Source of the DNA: Rapidithrix thailandica
GTDB lineage: Bacteria > Bacteroidota > Bacteroidia > Cytophagales > Flammeovirgaceae
DNA: 64,000 nt
Assembly: GCF_039710355.1 (NCBI RefSeq)
Contig: NZ_JBDKWZ010000007.1
Span: 347,479-411,478, forward strand
Direction: 5' to 3'
Of the stretch, positions 17,328 through 27,296 are shown in pieces; the stretch's first letter is position 1; each line of letters starts with the position of its first letter. The notes beneath the pieces are model-generated. The model made no database searches. It was not told where the DNA came from and was given only the letters and a program-made list of their open reading frames with translations. The position numbers and the translations under genes were made by a program.

Positions 17328-18212
17328 CTATCTGGAAGTAATGGTAAAGCGGATTCTTCCCACCGTAAAGGCAGGAGGATTATCTCCGGTAACCGGTGAA
17401 AAAGTAAGGTTTTCCACTTCTTTTTTATATACATTGGCTACGGTCGAGGTCACCGATCGCTTCAGTGTTTTCACCGAAATAACTTCTCCTTCGTCATCAA
17501 TTTTAATTTCAAACTCTACATACCCCGTTTCTCTGGAGTTGTCCACTACGTTTGGCATTTCGTCCCAATTCCAACCGGGCATGTCCAAGGCTGCGCCCCC
17601 ACTTCCGGTGGAACCTAACAAGGCATCCGCATTCAGGTTTCCCTCTTTCTTTCCTTGATCGCCCGTTTTATTTTGGTTGCCATTGTTATTTGCCTGGTTT
17701 TCATTTGCCGTACCCGTATTGTTGTCTTTCGAACCGGGAACCGGCTTCAACACGGTTTCCTGATTTACTTTCGGTTTTTCTTCCTTCGGTTTATCCGGCA
17801 CCGGATCGGGTTCAGGCATTTCTTCTACCGTTTCTACCGACTCTTCACTTTCGTCTGCCACCGGAGGCACTTCCGTAGGAGTTTCTTCCGGAGTCGGATC
17901 CTCTGTTACAGGATCCGGAGAGGGTTGAGGCTCTTGCACCGGATCTTCAGTGGGCTCTTCCGTAGGGGGAGTTTCCACATCCGGCTTGGCTTTATCCATG
18001 CTCTCATTATTATTGGGAGTCGTTTGGTTTTGAATATCACCGGAGCCAAAGTCCATGGTTCCGAAGTTTACTTCAATTCCATATTGCGGAATTGGAGGGT
18101 CAGGCGCTCTCCAGGCAACTACAAATATAAGTACGGCAATGACTGCCGCATCCACCAATAAGGTAATGAGTAAAGCCGTACGCTGCCGTTTTTTCTTATT
18201 TTCTTCCTCCAT
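17328..18212 (-). CDS. TonB-like energy transducer
   Basis: This 294-residue protein links an inner-membrane ExbB/ExbD motor to outer-membrane receptors. The N-terminus is basic and followed by one membrane helix (TALLITLLVDAAVIAVLIFVV, about residues 12-32). The middle, residues about 60-175, is a long Pro/Glu/Thr/Asp-rich segment of the kind that spans the periplasm. After an Asn/Gly-rich linker, residues about 225-294 form a TonB C-terminal-like domain (YVEFEIKIDDEGEVISVKTLKR ... ENLTFSPV). It lies 61 bases after exbD and is the last gene before a terminator. It may serve the TonB receptor at 60295 or others. Confidence 0.88.
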   Translation of the reverse strand: MEEENKKKRQRTALLITLLVDAAVIAVLIFVVAWRAPDPPIPQYGIEVNFGTMDFGSGDIQNQTTPNNNESMDKAKPDVETPPTEEPTEDPVQEPQPSPDPVTEDPTPEETPTEVPPVADESEESVETVEEMPEPDPVPDKPKEEKPKVNQETVLKPVPGSKDNNTGTANENQANNNGNQNKTGDQGKKEGNLNADALLGSTGSGGAALDMPGWNWDEMPNVVDNSRETGYVEFEIKIDDEGEVISVKTLKRSVTSTVANVYKKEVENLTFSPVTGDNPPAFTVGRIRFTITSR

Positions 18213-18273
18213 AAATGCTCTAACTTAAAGAATGTGTAAAAGAGGTTTGTGTGGAGTGAGTAATGCGTTTGTA

Positions 18274-18666
18274 TTACTCAGGCCGGGTAGCAATGGATAC
18301 TTTTGCTTTTAATTTTGCAGCAATCCCCGCTACATTCACCAAGTATTGAACCGGTACATCTTTATCCACCTGCAATACAACCACCCCTTCTTCCTTCACA
18401 GGTAAAATGGACTTCAGTTCGTCTTCCAGAAAATTATACGGTACCTCCACCTCATTCACATAATACTTAAGATCTTTGGTAATGCCCACATTTACCTTAG
18501 GCATCACTTTGGATGAAGCCTTACTGGTAGGCACTTTGATAGGTAACCCCGAAGGGGTCACAAAGTTGGAAGTAAGCATAAAAAAGACCAATAACAAAAA
18601 GATCATATCTGTCATCGAAGACATGTTGAAACTGGGGTCTACTTTATTTTTTGAGCTTAAAGCCAT
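18274..18666 (-). CDS. exbD: ExbD/TolR-family proton-channel subunit
   Basis: ExbD couples the proton gradient to TonB. The 130-residue protein has the typical layout: short cytoplasmic N-terminus (FNMSSMTDMIFLLLVFFML), where the Asp of SMTDMIFLLL near residue 20 is the conserved channel residue, one membrane helix to about residue 33, and a periplasmic domain ending in the conserved region VLQVDKDVPVQYLVNVAGIAAKLKAKVSIATRP. Length is normal. It sits 126 bases after exbB and 61 bases before tonB, forming a standard operon order. Confidence 0.93.
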   Translation of the reverse strand: MALSSKNKVDPSFNMSSMTDMIFLLLVFFMLTSNFVTPSGLPIKVPTSKASSKVMPKVNVGITKDLKYYVNEVEVPYNFLEDELKSILPVKEEGVVVLQVDKDVPVQYLVNVAGIAAKLKAKVSIATRPE

Positions 18667-18792
18667 ATTTCAATGTGCAGTTATCAATTAACAAGGAATA
18701 TATGCCGGTGCGTAATACGGGCAATTCACAATTTTATGACAAGTAACTTATCCGCAAAGACCGTGTGCCTGCCAGCAACAGGCTGTCTTGAT

Positions 18793-19488
18793 TTAGTTAG
18801 GGCGTTGTAATAAGTCGATAAATTCAATCGTGGTCACCTCCATGTTGTGAACCACATCCGAAACTTGCCGTACCAGGTAATTGTATGCCACATAAGCGAG
18901 GATTCCGACAAAGAGTCCTCCGGCTGTGGTAATCATGGCCTCGTAAATCCCCGAAGAAAGTAATTTAGGGCTGACCGATCCTTCGTTTTGAGAAATTGCA
19001 ATAAACGCTTTGATCATTCCGATCACCGTTCCGAAAAAGCCGATCATCGGTGCTGCTCCGGAAATTGTCCCTAATACGGAAATGTTTTTTTCCAGTTTGT
19101 AGATTTCCAGCCTGCCTACATTCTCAATGGCAGCCTCGATATTCTTCAAGGAAGAACCGATATGGCTCAGTCCGGAAATCAACATTTTAGCCATCGGAGT
19201 CTGATGTTGGTCACAGGCTACTTTAGCCCGGTTGACGTCTCCGGCCAGTACCGCCTCTTTCACTTTATTCAAAAGAGTACCTGGCTCTTGTTTCGCTTTT
19301 CTAAGAATATTAATCCGCTCTACGAATACATATACCGAAAATGAAAACAGAAGAAATAAGACAAGCATAGTCAGTCCTCCTTTTTGGATCAATTCCCAAA
19401 GTCTAATTTCTTCGACCAATTCGGGGCTAGTGAGTCCTTCTGTTACGTTCAAAGTGTCCAAAACCTCCTGGAAAAGCAGTAACGTCAT
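18793..19488 (-). CDS. exbB: ExbB/TolQ/MotA-family proton-channel protein
   Basis: ExbB is the multi-helix partner of ExbD in the TonB energising complex. The 231-residue protein has a first membrane helix near residues 35-55 (GLTMLVLFLLFSFSVYVFVERI), a cytoplasmic loop with helices, and two further helices near residues 140-165 and 185-210. The conserved segment between them reads APMIGFFGTVIGMIKAF, which carries the family signature (LGLLGTVxGmi). It is the first gene of exbB-exbD-tonB. The gene order is conserved in many Bacteroidota. The start shown gives a normal N-terminus. Confidence 0.93.
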   Translation of the reverse strand: MTLLLFQEVLDTLNVTEGLTSPELVEEIRLWELIQKGGLTMLVLFLLFSFSVYVFVERINILRKAKQEPGTLLNKVKEAVLAGDVNRAKVACDQHQTPMAKMLISGLSHIGSSLKNIEAAIENVGRLEIYKLEKNISVLGTISGAAPMIGFFGTVIGMIKAFIAISQNEGSVSPKLLSSGIYEAMITTAGGLFVGILAYVAYNYLVRQVSDVVHNMEVTTIEFIDLLQRPN

Positions 19489-19703
19489 ATTTGTTTAGGT
19501 TTAAATGTTTCAGTTGGTATAATTATAAAAAATAAACTAAACAGCAAAAACAGTACTTGATCTGTTCAATCGCTCCCTGTGTCTTGCAAAAAAATATCTT
19601 AACTAAAAAGAATACTTCTTGTTCTTTGATGTTGCCGTTTACACAGCTTTGTACTGCGCCCTCTTTTATGTTATTCGGCCCGGATTGCAGAGAAAGTTAA
19701 AGG

Positions 19704-20726
19704 TTAATAGTGTAATAACCAGGCTCCTGAGTAATCTTTTTTTGCATCTTGTGCCGCTTTACTTCCATCGCCTTTGCCGGCCCGGTCGTCTATAGAAACC
19801 CGATAACTGGTACCCGACTGTAAAATTTTAGCGTTGGAATATCCTTTCTCATTGGCTCCTTTCACTGCAACTTGTGCATTCTTTACCGTGCTATAGCTTC
19901 CGATGATTACATAATACCGGCCCGTTTTGGAAGTAATAATACTTCCCGAAGGTGAAGGCGTTGAAGGTTTTGTATTTTTTTGAGGGTTCTTTGTGTCTTG
20001 CCCGGCAGGCGAGACACCTTTCTCTTTCTCCGAAGTGGGGCTCACTGGTTTACTCTCTGACTCTTTCTGCCCTACAGGAGTCGTTTTACCAGGATTATTA
20101 TCGGCTTCCCCTTTTGTAGAATTGGAAGCCAACTCTATCGCTTCTTCTTTCGTAAAGACATCCACCAGTTTATCATAAGCACTCGGATTAATGATAAAAT
20201 AAATGGCAAAGACGGTGATAACCAACAAAGGAATAAGGATCAGCAAAAGCACCAAATCGGAAGGAGCTTTTTTCACCTGGGAAGTATTGGCCGTTATCTG
20301 TGTTTCATACACCGGCTCTGCGGTCAATTTGGGTAAACCATAGCTTTCCACATTCAGGTTCACATCTTCATCTTTGTCAAAGCGAATATCCCCTTCCACG
20401 GTTTTCTTCAACAAACCCAAGCCTTCCACTTCATAATATCCTTCGGCATCCAAGGCTTCTTTTACTTGAAAAACAAAATCTGCAATATGGGATTCGATAT
20501 TGGTATAGTCGGCATCTTCGGAAGACTCCGCAATAAAATCGGTTAATGATTTAGCCCCCAGGGCCAAGGTATCCGGACTAAAGTCGATAGCCACATCCGG
20601 AGGGGATATGATCTTATCTTCTTCGTCAAATTTAGCTCCGGTAGGATAACTGGTAAAAGTCCCCAAGCCGGGTATCAATACTTTTTCATATTGCGCAAGC
20701 GCTCTTTTGAAATATTCTTCAATCAT
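19704..20726 (-). CDS. HU-CCDC81-like / SPOR-domain membrane protein
   Basis: The 340-residue protein combines two HU-like DNA-binding-fold repeats of the CCDC81 type (residues about 1-130, with LIPGLGTF and GLGLLKKT motifs), one membrane helix (VLLLILIPLLVITVFAIYFII near residues 158-178), a low-complexity Ser/Pro/Lys region, and a C-terminal SPOR domain (residues about 265-340, YYVIIGSYSTVKNAQVAVKGANEKGYSNAKIL). SPOR domains bind denuded peptidoglycan at division sites. The HU-like part would face the cytoplasm and SPOR the periplasm. It may link the cell envelope with an intracellular partner. Its neighbours are the barrel protein upstream and exbB downstream. Confidence 0.88.
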   Translation of the reverse strand: MIEEYFKRALAQYEKVLIPGLGTFTSYPTGAKFDEEDKIISPPDVAIDFSPDTLALGAKSLTDFIAESSEDADYTNIESHIADFVFQVKEALDAEGYYEVEGLGLLKKTVEGDIRFDKDEDVNLNVESYGLPKLTAEPVYETQITANTSQVKKAPSDLVLLLILIPLLVITVFAIYFIINPSAYDKLVDVFTKEEAIELASNSTKGEADNNPGKTTPVGQKESESKPVSPTSEKEKGVSPAGQDTKNPQKNTKPSTPSPSGSIITSKTGRYYVIIGSYSTVKNAQVAVKGANEKGYSNAKILQSGTSYRVSIDDRAGKGDGSKAAQDAKKDYSGAWLLHY

Positions 20727-20791
20727 GGTTTCACTGGTGCTAATTCTCAGATACGAAAAGAATCTACTCCGGGGCCATATTGTTCCCCTGA

Positions 20792-22474
20792 TTAGAATGT
20801 ATACATGGCTCCGATAAGGGCATGGATTCCTTTGGAATTATAATACAAATATCTCTGATATTTTTGGGAAAAGATATTATTAATCGCCAAAAATGCCGAC
20901 AGGTTCTCAAATACCTTGTATTCTCCTTGTAAGTTCAAATCAAATATCGGATCCAAAGTAGTGGTACTTCGTTCCGCATTTATTTCCATCGCCTTGATCC
21001 CACTCAAAGCATAAGCGCTTGCCTTGATAGTCAAGAAATCCTGATGGTTATACTGCATCATCAAATCAAACTCGGAAGAAGGGCGATGCCAGGCCTCTGC
21101 CAGGTCTTTTGTATTATAATTGTAAAACTGATACTTCAACACTCCTTTTAGTGGGTTGAAATCAGCTGAAAGTTCTGCAAAGAAATTCAATACATTCGTA
21201 TTGCCTTCATCGTACAGGATATTGAATTTGGCTCTGTTCAATGTGTCATTCACATAAAAGTGTAAATTTTCCACGGCATTGAAGGAAAACCCGGCTCTCA
21301 AACCTAACTTCCGGGTAGGAGAGGCATTCACTCCCGCCTCAAACCTCAATTTTTCATTGGCATGAGCCAAAGGAACACGACTGTTCAAGTAGGGATTTTC
21401 ACGGGCAAAATCCAGTAGTGTGCGTTGGTGCAAATTACCGGTGATTTTACCATATGCTTCCAATACATCTTCCACCACCTGATACGTGGCCTGAATGTCC
21501 GGGTAGAAATACAAAGACTTCGCGTCCATGGTTGAATCCGAATTATAGACAATCCGGACTCCGGCCTGTACTTTTAATTTGTCCACCTCCATATTGTAAG
21601 AAGGGCTCAAGTAGAACAAGTTCCGGGTATTGTTTACCCCTTCGTCTTTCCGGTTTGAAAACAATAATTCCAAATCAGCCTTGATAAATGCTTCGTCATT
21701 CAGTTCGTATTTGGACCGGAAATGCAATTGGAGGTTGTTCTCTCTTGCCCCCAAACGGTCCTGTAAATGATGAAAGTCCAATCCGGAACGGAATTGAAAC
21801 GGTGTATAACTTTGTGTATTTTGAACAAACTCCAGCCCACCTTTCACTGTATGATACAGTTGTTTAAGGTCTTTGGCTTCCAGGTTATCGGCCAAGGTAT
21901 CGTACCCGTAAAAATGAACCATTCTCCGGTCATAGCCCAGGTACGTACTGACATCGCCCGTAGGGGTAAAAAACTTCGCATTCCCTTCCAAAAGGTTATG
22001 ACTGGTACCGCTGAATTCTTTATCCACCGGACCCCATACGGAAGATAAATGCTTGGCATGCACCGAGTAATTTATTTTTTCACTGCGCAAAGAACTATGC
22101 ACTCCTTCAAAATACGGGGTAATGTATGAACCTACCCCTCCTTTTACATAATTACCGGTTAAGATTTCCGGATAGGGGCGCTCCATTTTGGCCGCATGAA
22201 TTTGCGGTTCCAACAATGGCAACTCGTAATCCACCAATTGCAATTCATAGGTTTGCCGGGTATCCGGTTTTAATTGCTCGATTTTATCCATTTTCGAATA
22301 TATCCGTCCGGCAACAGGCAACTCTAACACGGATTCTTTCTCCACCCGGAATTCGGCATCTTTCAGATCCGTACTTTCCTTCACAAATTTATCTTGTTGT
22401 GCCAATGCTCCGAATGGCAACAATGCCACTACTGAAAGGGCCAAGCATTTATAGAGAATTCGATGGAATTTCAT
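20792..22474 (-). CDS. Predicted outer-membrane beta-barrel protein
   Basis: The 560-residue protein has a signal peptide (ALSVVALLPFGALA, cut near residue 25) and a mature part with many alternating aromatic/polar segments that look like transmembrane beta strands, ending in a typical terminal aromatic strand (HALIGAMYTF). It lacks a plug domain like TonB receptors, so it may be a TonB-receptor-like barrel or other porin-like protein; the family is not assigned with confidence. It lies between the large TPR gene and the HU/SPOR gene, all on the minus strand with gaps of 65-81 bases, and the three are probably one transcript. Confidence 0.8.
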   Translation of the reverse strand: MKFHRILYKCLALSVVALLPFGALAQQDKFVKESTDLKDAEFRVEKESVLELPVAGRIYSKMDKIEQLKPDTRQTYELQLVDYELPLLEPQIHAAKMERPYPEILTGNYVKGGVGSYITPYFEGVHSSLRSEKINYSVHAKHLSSVWGPVDKEFSGTSHNLLEGNAKFFTPTGDVSTYLGYDRRMVHFYGYDTLADNLEAKDLKQLYHTVKGGLEFVQNTQSYTPFQFRSGLDFHHLQDRLGARENNLQLHFRSKYELNDEAFIKADLELLFSNRKDEGVNNTRNLFYLSPSYNMEVDKLKVQAGVRIVYNSDSTMDAKSLYFYPDIQATYQVVEDVLEAYGKITGNLHQRTLLDFARENPYLNSRVPLAHANEKLRFEAGVNASPTRKLGLRAGFSFNAVENLHFYVNDTLNRAKFNILYDEGNTNVLNFFAELSADFNPLKGVLKYQFYNYNTKDLAEAWHRPSSEFDLMMQYNHQDFLTIKASAYALSGIKAMEINAERSTTTLDPIFDLNLQGEYKVFENLSAFLAINNIFSQKYQRYLYYNSKGIHALIGAMYTF

Positions 22475-22555
22475 TCTGTGTTATGTGTTAGTTTGTAATG
22501 TATTTAAAAGGAACTCCAGGCTTTCTTCCCCCGCTTCCGGTTCTTGTATGACCTG

Positions 22556-25516
22556 TTAGATTTCCAGTTCGGCCAAACGGTTTTTTGCCCGTTCTTGGTA
22601 CACTGGATCTTTACTGTTTTCTACAATGGAATTTAAAGTAGCTTTTGCTTGAAACTTGTTCCCTAAGTCTATATAATTCTCGGCAATCAGCAAATATGCT
22701 TCATAAATCCACTCCGGATAGGAATCAAATTTGTTCCGCACATCGATCAACGCTTGGGTACTTTCTTCCAGATTTCCTTGTTTGCGCAAGGCCATGCCGA
22801 TCAAGTATTGTGCCTCCGCAGCATATTTGTCTTCGGCCGAAGTAGTGGTCAACTGAAATTGCTTGACTGCCTGAATATAAGCCCCTTGTGCCAATTGCAC
22901 TTTTCCCAAATACAACAGGGCCAAGGTTTGGTAGCGACTGATTTTTTCATCCAAAATTTGTTTTGCATAAATATTGGTCGCCTCAAAATCATTCAACTCA
23001 AAATAACAGCGAACCAAGCCTGACAGTGCTTGCTCCGTATAGCGTTTTTTGTCTGCCAGTTTTTGCAACTCCAGATAGTATTGCAAGGCTTCGGAATAAT
23101 TTTCATTTTGAAATTCCAATTCCGCGATTTCCCTGACGGCCCTCACTCTCAAAGAGCCCTCTACTTCTTTATAACTTTTCAACGCCAGGTTCTGATTATC
23201 CAACAAGTTATAACTGTATCCCAAATAATAATATGCATCTCCCGTGTATCTGGACCGCTGTGTTGATTTGATAAAGTTTCCTAATGACACCACCGCTTCC
23301 CGGTAATTGCCATTGTCAAACGGGCGTTTTGCGGCTTCGTAAGCTGCCAACAGAGTTACATCGCTTTCCGGGTTTGCCCGGGTAAACTTTTGAATATACA
23401 AAGCCAAATCCTGTACGGCATATCCTTGTGAGTTGATTTCCTGTAATGATTGGATAGCACTTTCCGCTACTTTATGCCGCGGATACAGGTCAATAATTTT
23501 TTTATAATCATTAGCCGCTTGCGCTAAATTATTCTGCAACTTATAGGACAATGCTCTTTTGGAATATACATAGGGTACCAAGACACTGTTGGGGTATTCC
23601 GCCAGAATTTTGGAGAACCAACTGACGGCTTCCGCTCTACGGGCATTTTCAAAAAACACCATCGCTTTTTGGTAATAAGCTTCTTCCCGGTATTTGGATT
23701 GGTTATGCTCATAGATGACTTTGTCAAAACTACGGTTGGCATCGTTAAACCTTCCGTATTGTTTATAGGTCATGCCCATTTGAAAATGGATATAATCCAT
23801 ATCCACACTTCCGTTGTCCAGCGCTACTTGGTAAACTCTTAGTGCATTTTCATAATTTTTGGTGACATAGTAGCAATCTCCCAGCCGCATCAAAGCGTCC
23901 ACCTTTTTATTCTTGTCGGCATCCGAAGAATGCTGGATATAATTGCTAAACTGGTACAATGCCTGCTCATATTTTTTGGTGTTGTAAAGGGCATATCCTC
24001 TTCCGTACTGTGCCTTTTGGTTGTATGAGGAGCTTGTAGGTACCCGCTGAAAATAGACCAGGGCCGTGTCGTATTTATTTCCGAAAGAATAGATTTCCCC
24101 TAGCCAATAATTAGTCGCATGAGTTACCTCTTGGTTCATCGGATACCGCAAAGACATTTTCAAAGTCCGCACTGCTTCTCCGTAATTTTCGTCATTGTAA
24201 TCCTGAACAGCTTTATTAAAGGCAATTTGTTGATAGGCGGCCTGAAAGCGCGGGTCGTCACTTTTCACATTGGCAATATATCGTAAGGCCTCTTCATAAT
24301 CTCCCGAGTGCAGGAAGGCCTCACTGGCAATGGAAAAAACTTCTTGTGTATGCGTGCCGTCAGGAAAATTATCGATATAAAATTTTCCTGCTTCCACAGC
24401 CGTCCGGAAGTCTGCCACATCAAAACTTGCTTTGGCAAAATAATAGGCTCCCAATTCTTGGATTTGTTCATCGTGTTCCAATCGGCGCACCTTATCAAAA
24501 GCGGCTACCGCCATTTCTTTTTCATCCAAACTCAAATAGCAAATTCCCAGATGGTAAGCGGCTACTTGCGCCAACGTATCTTGTCCGTCTGCCGCATTGC
24601 TTAGGTATTTTGCCGCGGCATGTTTATTCCCGGTTTTAAAATTAGCATACCCTACCCGGTAATACTCTCCCCGGTCCACTTCCGCCTGGTTGGATTGCAT
24701 ATATTCCTCTAAATATTTTGCTGCCTGTGTATAATCTTCTTGTTCGTAATAGACGTCTCCAACTAATAGTTGTAACTCCAAGGGCACTTCTTCCCCTCTT
24801 GCTTCGATTTCCTGGGCATACGCCAACACTTTATCGAACTTACGCTGTTTGTAATAAATGCTAGGGAGTAAAACATAGGAATCTTTGCGAAGATCAGGAT
24901 GCTGGCTAGCCCTTTCAAGATTTTGGATTGCCTCTTCGTATTCTCCATCCAGGTAGGATAAATACCCGTAGTAATAGCTGGAGTGGGCTGCATAAGGATG
25001 GCTCCCCCCTTTGATCACTTTAAAGATTTTTTTGGCTTCCCGGTTCTTGCCCAATTCAAAATAGGCATATGCCAATTTATAGCTCGCCTCAATGTCCCTT
25101 TCCGTTACCAGGTTTTCTATACGGGCTTTCTCAAGATACTCTTGTGCCGGCAAAAACTGTCCTTTATCAAAATAATAGCTACCCAAGTCAATGTACGCTT
25201 CCCTCGTCAGGTGATGGGTAGGGTGCTTTTCCACAAAGGCCAGAATCAACGACTCGAAGTTAGGGTTGCGTAATTTCAAAGCACATAAACCCACATAATA
25301 TTCCGCTTGAATCGCCCGGTCATCGGTATATCCTAAGGCAAGGTACCTTTCAAAACTATGCTGGGATGCCGCATATTTTTTCTTTTCAAAAAATTCCAGG
25401 CCATTGCGGTAATGCAGGTCCTCATGAACTTCGGTCAAGGTATTTTGCCCCCAGCTTTTTGCATGAGCAAAACCTATTAATAAAAGGACTAGGAAGAGGC
25501 GGTGCATTCTATTCAT
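22556..25516 (-). CDS. Large periplasmic TPR protein
   Basis: The 986-residue protein has a signal peptide (LFLVLLLIGFAHAKSWGQ) and then TPR and Sel1/BamD-like helical repeats almost to the C-terminus, for instance EEAIQNLERASQHPDLRKDS and YEQALYQFSNYIQHSSDADK. It is probably exported to the periplasm and binds other envelope proteins. It is the first gene of the group with the barrel protein and HU/SPOR protein, all upstream of exbB-exbD-tonB. The arrangement, which recurs in Bacteroidota, suggests an envelope role linked to TonB-dependent transport, but no direct function can be given. Confidence 0.88.
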   Translation of the reverse strand: MNRMHRLFLVLLLIGFAHAKSWGQNTLTEVHEDLHYRNGLEFFEKKKYAASQHSFERYLALGYTDDRAIQAEYYVGLCALKLRNPNFESLILAFVEKHPTHHLTREAYIDLGSYYFDKGQFLPAQEYLEKARIENLVTERDIEASYKLAYAYFELGKNREAKKIFKVIKGGSHPYAAHSSYYYGYLSYLDGEYEEAIQNLERASQHPDLRKDSYVLLPSIYYKQRKFDKVLAYAQEIEARGEEVPLELQLLVGDVYYEQEDYTQAAKYLEEYMQSNQAEVDRGEYYRVGYANFKTGNKHAAAKYLSNAADGQDTLAQVAAYHLGICYLSLDEKEMAVAAFDKVRRLEHDEQIQELGAYYFAKASFDVADFRTAVEAGKFYIDNFPDGTHTQEVFSIASEAFLHSGDYEEALRYIANVKSDDPRFQAAYQQIAFNKAVQDYNDENYGEAVRTLKMSLRYPMNQEVTHATNYWLGEIYSFGNKYDTALVYFQRVPTSSSYNQKAQYGRGYALYNTKKYEQALYQFSNYIQHSSDADKNKKVDALMRLGDCYYVTKNYENALRVYQVALDNGSVDMDYIHFQMGMTYKQYGRFNDANRSFDKVIYEHNQSKYREEAYYQKAMVFFENARRAEAVSWFSKILAEYPNSVLVPYVYSKRALSYKLQNNLAQAANDYKKIIDLYPRHKVAESAIQSLQEINSQGYAVQDLALYIQKFTRANPESDVTLLAAYEAAKRPFDNGNYREAVVSLGNFIKSTQRSRYTGDAYYYLGYSYNLLDNQNLALKSYKEVEGSLRVRAVREIAELEFQNENYSEALQYYLELQKLADKKRYTEQALSGLVRCYFELNDFEATNIYAKQILDEKISRYQTLALLYLGKVQLAQGAYIQAVKQFQLTTTSAEDKYAAEAQYLIGMALRKQGNLEESTQALIDVRNKFDSYPEWIYEAYLLIAENYIDLGNKFQAKATLNSIVENSKDPVYQERAKNRLAELEI

Positions 25517-25945
25517 TTATCAAGTTTAGTTTTTTATCAATATAAAAACCGGCTGTAAAAGTATGCAACATACGAAGCCTGTCTCTATTCTACTAAAAGA
25601 AGTCTCGTAAACTTCAAAAAAATCTTTCACCAAATTCGCAATGACCCTATTGTATCAGTGCTTTCGATGGTTATTTTCAACAAACAGGCCCGGAGATTCC
25701 CCAAGCAATCGTCTGAAACCCCTGTTCAATTTCTGCTAAATGCGGCCAAAAGGGAAAAGAGGATTTCCTTCATCAAGCGCCAAAACTTCTGTACGCCTTG
25801 CTTCTTTCACCAGCATTTCACATTTTTTTAATAGATTGACACAATTTTTTTGCCACTTAGGCATTGACCTCTATTTTGATGAAGCGCCTTCCAAAGGTTA
25901 ACGGTCAGGTATAACTTTGAAAGGCGTTGGTTTTTCTCTATGGAT
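25517..25945. other. Intergenic stretch, nothing coding
   Basis: 429 bases between the large TPR gene and the aminotransferase gene. The only structure is an imperfect hairpin near 25883-25928 (AGCGCCTTCCAAAGG with AACTTTGAAAGGCGTT), without a T run on the minus strand. No gene or RNA is supported. Confidence 0.5.
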
Positions 25946-27043
25946 TTACGCTTTGAATTCTTGCAACAGATCCAAAAGTTTAAAAAAGGTTTCTTTGGAG
26001 TGTGTCGGGAAGTTCGCAATTCTGATTTGCGAGGTTTTCCACTTGCCATAACCGCTCCCTACTTGTAAGAGGTGAGGCTTAAGGTACTCGCTCACTTGTT
26101 GAAAAGTACAATTAACCAGATTGGCAACCAATACGGTTTGGGATTGGTGCTCCTTTTTCTGAACAAAACACTCAAAATTCGGATGGGCCTCAAAAAAGTT
26201 ATATGTCAATGCCGCTTTGTGTTCCACCTCCTGGCGGATTTGCTCCACCCCTCTTCTCAACATATCTTCACATACTTTGCCCAGTAAGTAAATTCCCAAA
26301 ACATTAGGGGTTGCCGGAGTTTGATGCTTCACGGCTTTCTCCAACAAGGAAGGTATCGAATGGTAGGTTCCGATAGACAGCCCTTTTGCCTCCAGGCTGT
26401 TTGCTTTTTCTACACAGCGTTGATTGAAAATCCAAACCCCCAATCCGGCAGGTAATCCCATTCCCTTTTGTACGGAAAAAAAGAGCGAATCAATTTTACG
26501 ATAATCGATATTCAGGTATGGCACCGAAGATACTGCATCCACCGCAATGAGCTGATCTGGATACTTCTCTCTCAATTGATAAATAGCGTCAACGGGAAGG
26601 GCTGCCCCCGAACTGGTTTCATTTTGTGTGACACAAATCATTTCGGCTTCTTCCGGCACTACTACTTGATCGATATCAAACCCCTCTCCGAAAGGCACAT
26701 CTAACTTTGTCGCTTTTCGTCCTAAAAGACCGGAAAACTCGTAAAAGCGTTTTGAAAAAGAACCGTTTACCAAATGGTAGGTCTGCTTTTCGGCACAATT
26801 TTGAATCAACCGCTCCCAAACTTCCGTTGCCGTATTGGTAAACACCAGATAATACTCTTCCGGCACTCCTAACAATTCTTTCACACGGGCTGCTGTATTC
26901 TGGTAAATATCCATAAAAGCCTGGCTGCGATGGGAAATCGAGCACACGTCTTCTTGTATAGCAGTTTTCAGATGATCCTGAACCGTAAAATACAGTTCAC
27001 TCGGGCCGGGAGTTAAATAGATGTTTTTGCTCATGTAAATCAT
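25946..27043 (-). CDS. Class V aminotransferase, phosphoserine-aminotransferase-like
   Basis: A pyridoxal-phosphate enzyme of the class V aminotransferase group. The 365-residue protein starts with the TPGPSELYFTVQDHL region seen in SerC-like proteins. The PLP lysine is in FSVQKGMGLPAGLGV near residue 192, and AVDAVSSVP lies in the cofactor pocket. The sequence resembles phosphoserine or alanine-glyoxylate aminotransferases. A SerA partner is not next to it, so the exact substrate is uncertain. The start may be the ATG at 27043 or the in-frame Met three codons later. Confidence 0.85.
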   Translation of the reverse strand: MIYMSKNIYLTPGPSELYFTVQDHLKTAIQEDVCSISHRSQAFMDIYQNTAARVKELLGVPEEYYLVFTNTATEVWERLIQNCAEKQTYHLVNGSFSKRFYEFSGLLGRKATKLDVPFGEGFDIDQVVVPEEAEMICVTQNETSSGAALPVDAIYQLREKYPDQLIAVDAVSSVPYLNIDYRKIDSLFFSVQKGMGLPAGLGVWIFNQRCVEKANSLEAKGLSIGTYHSIPSLLEKAVKHQTPATPNVLGIYLLGKVCEDMLRRGVEQIRQEVEHKAALTYNFFEAHPNFECFVQKKEHQSQTVLVANLVNCTFQQVSEYLKPHLLQVGSGYGKWKTSQIRIANFPTHSKETFFKLLDLLQEFKA

Positions 27044-27228
27044 TTATTAAAGTAGGACTCAAACAAAAGTACAAAGAAATCACAGATTGAATGCAGCTTA
27101 CATTCATTCGAAAGCAATAAAATTGCATCTGCAAACAGGAGGTTGTTTAGGAAAGGTAGGCAAAAATAGAAAGGAGCGCGGATAAACCCCTGATGAATGA
27201 GCAGGCTTATTCTCACTGCTTATATTTT

Positions 27229-27266
27229 ATGGCAGCCTGATGGAAAATACCCCACCAGGCTGTCAT
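27229..27266 (-). terminator. Possible hairpin terminator after the symporter gene
   Basis: A 15-base imperfect inverted repeat (ATGGCAGCCTGATGG / CCACCAGGCTGTCAT), two mismatches, without a T run on the minus strand. Confidence 0.35.
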
Positions 27267-27296
27267 AAAAGTCAAAAGAGTGCTTAAGAGAAAGAA

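Noticed and set aside
25883..25928. Imperfect hairpin in the intergenic region after the aminotransferase gene
   Set aside because: It has no T run on the gene's strand and several mismatches; too weak to call a terminator.
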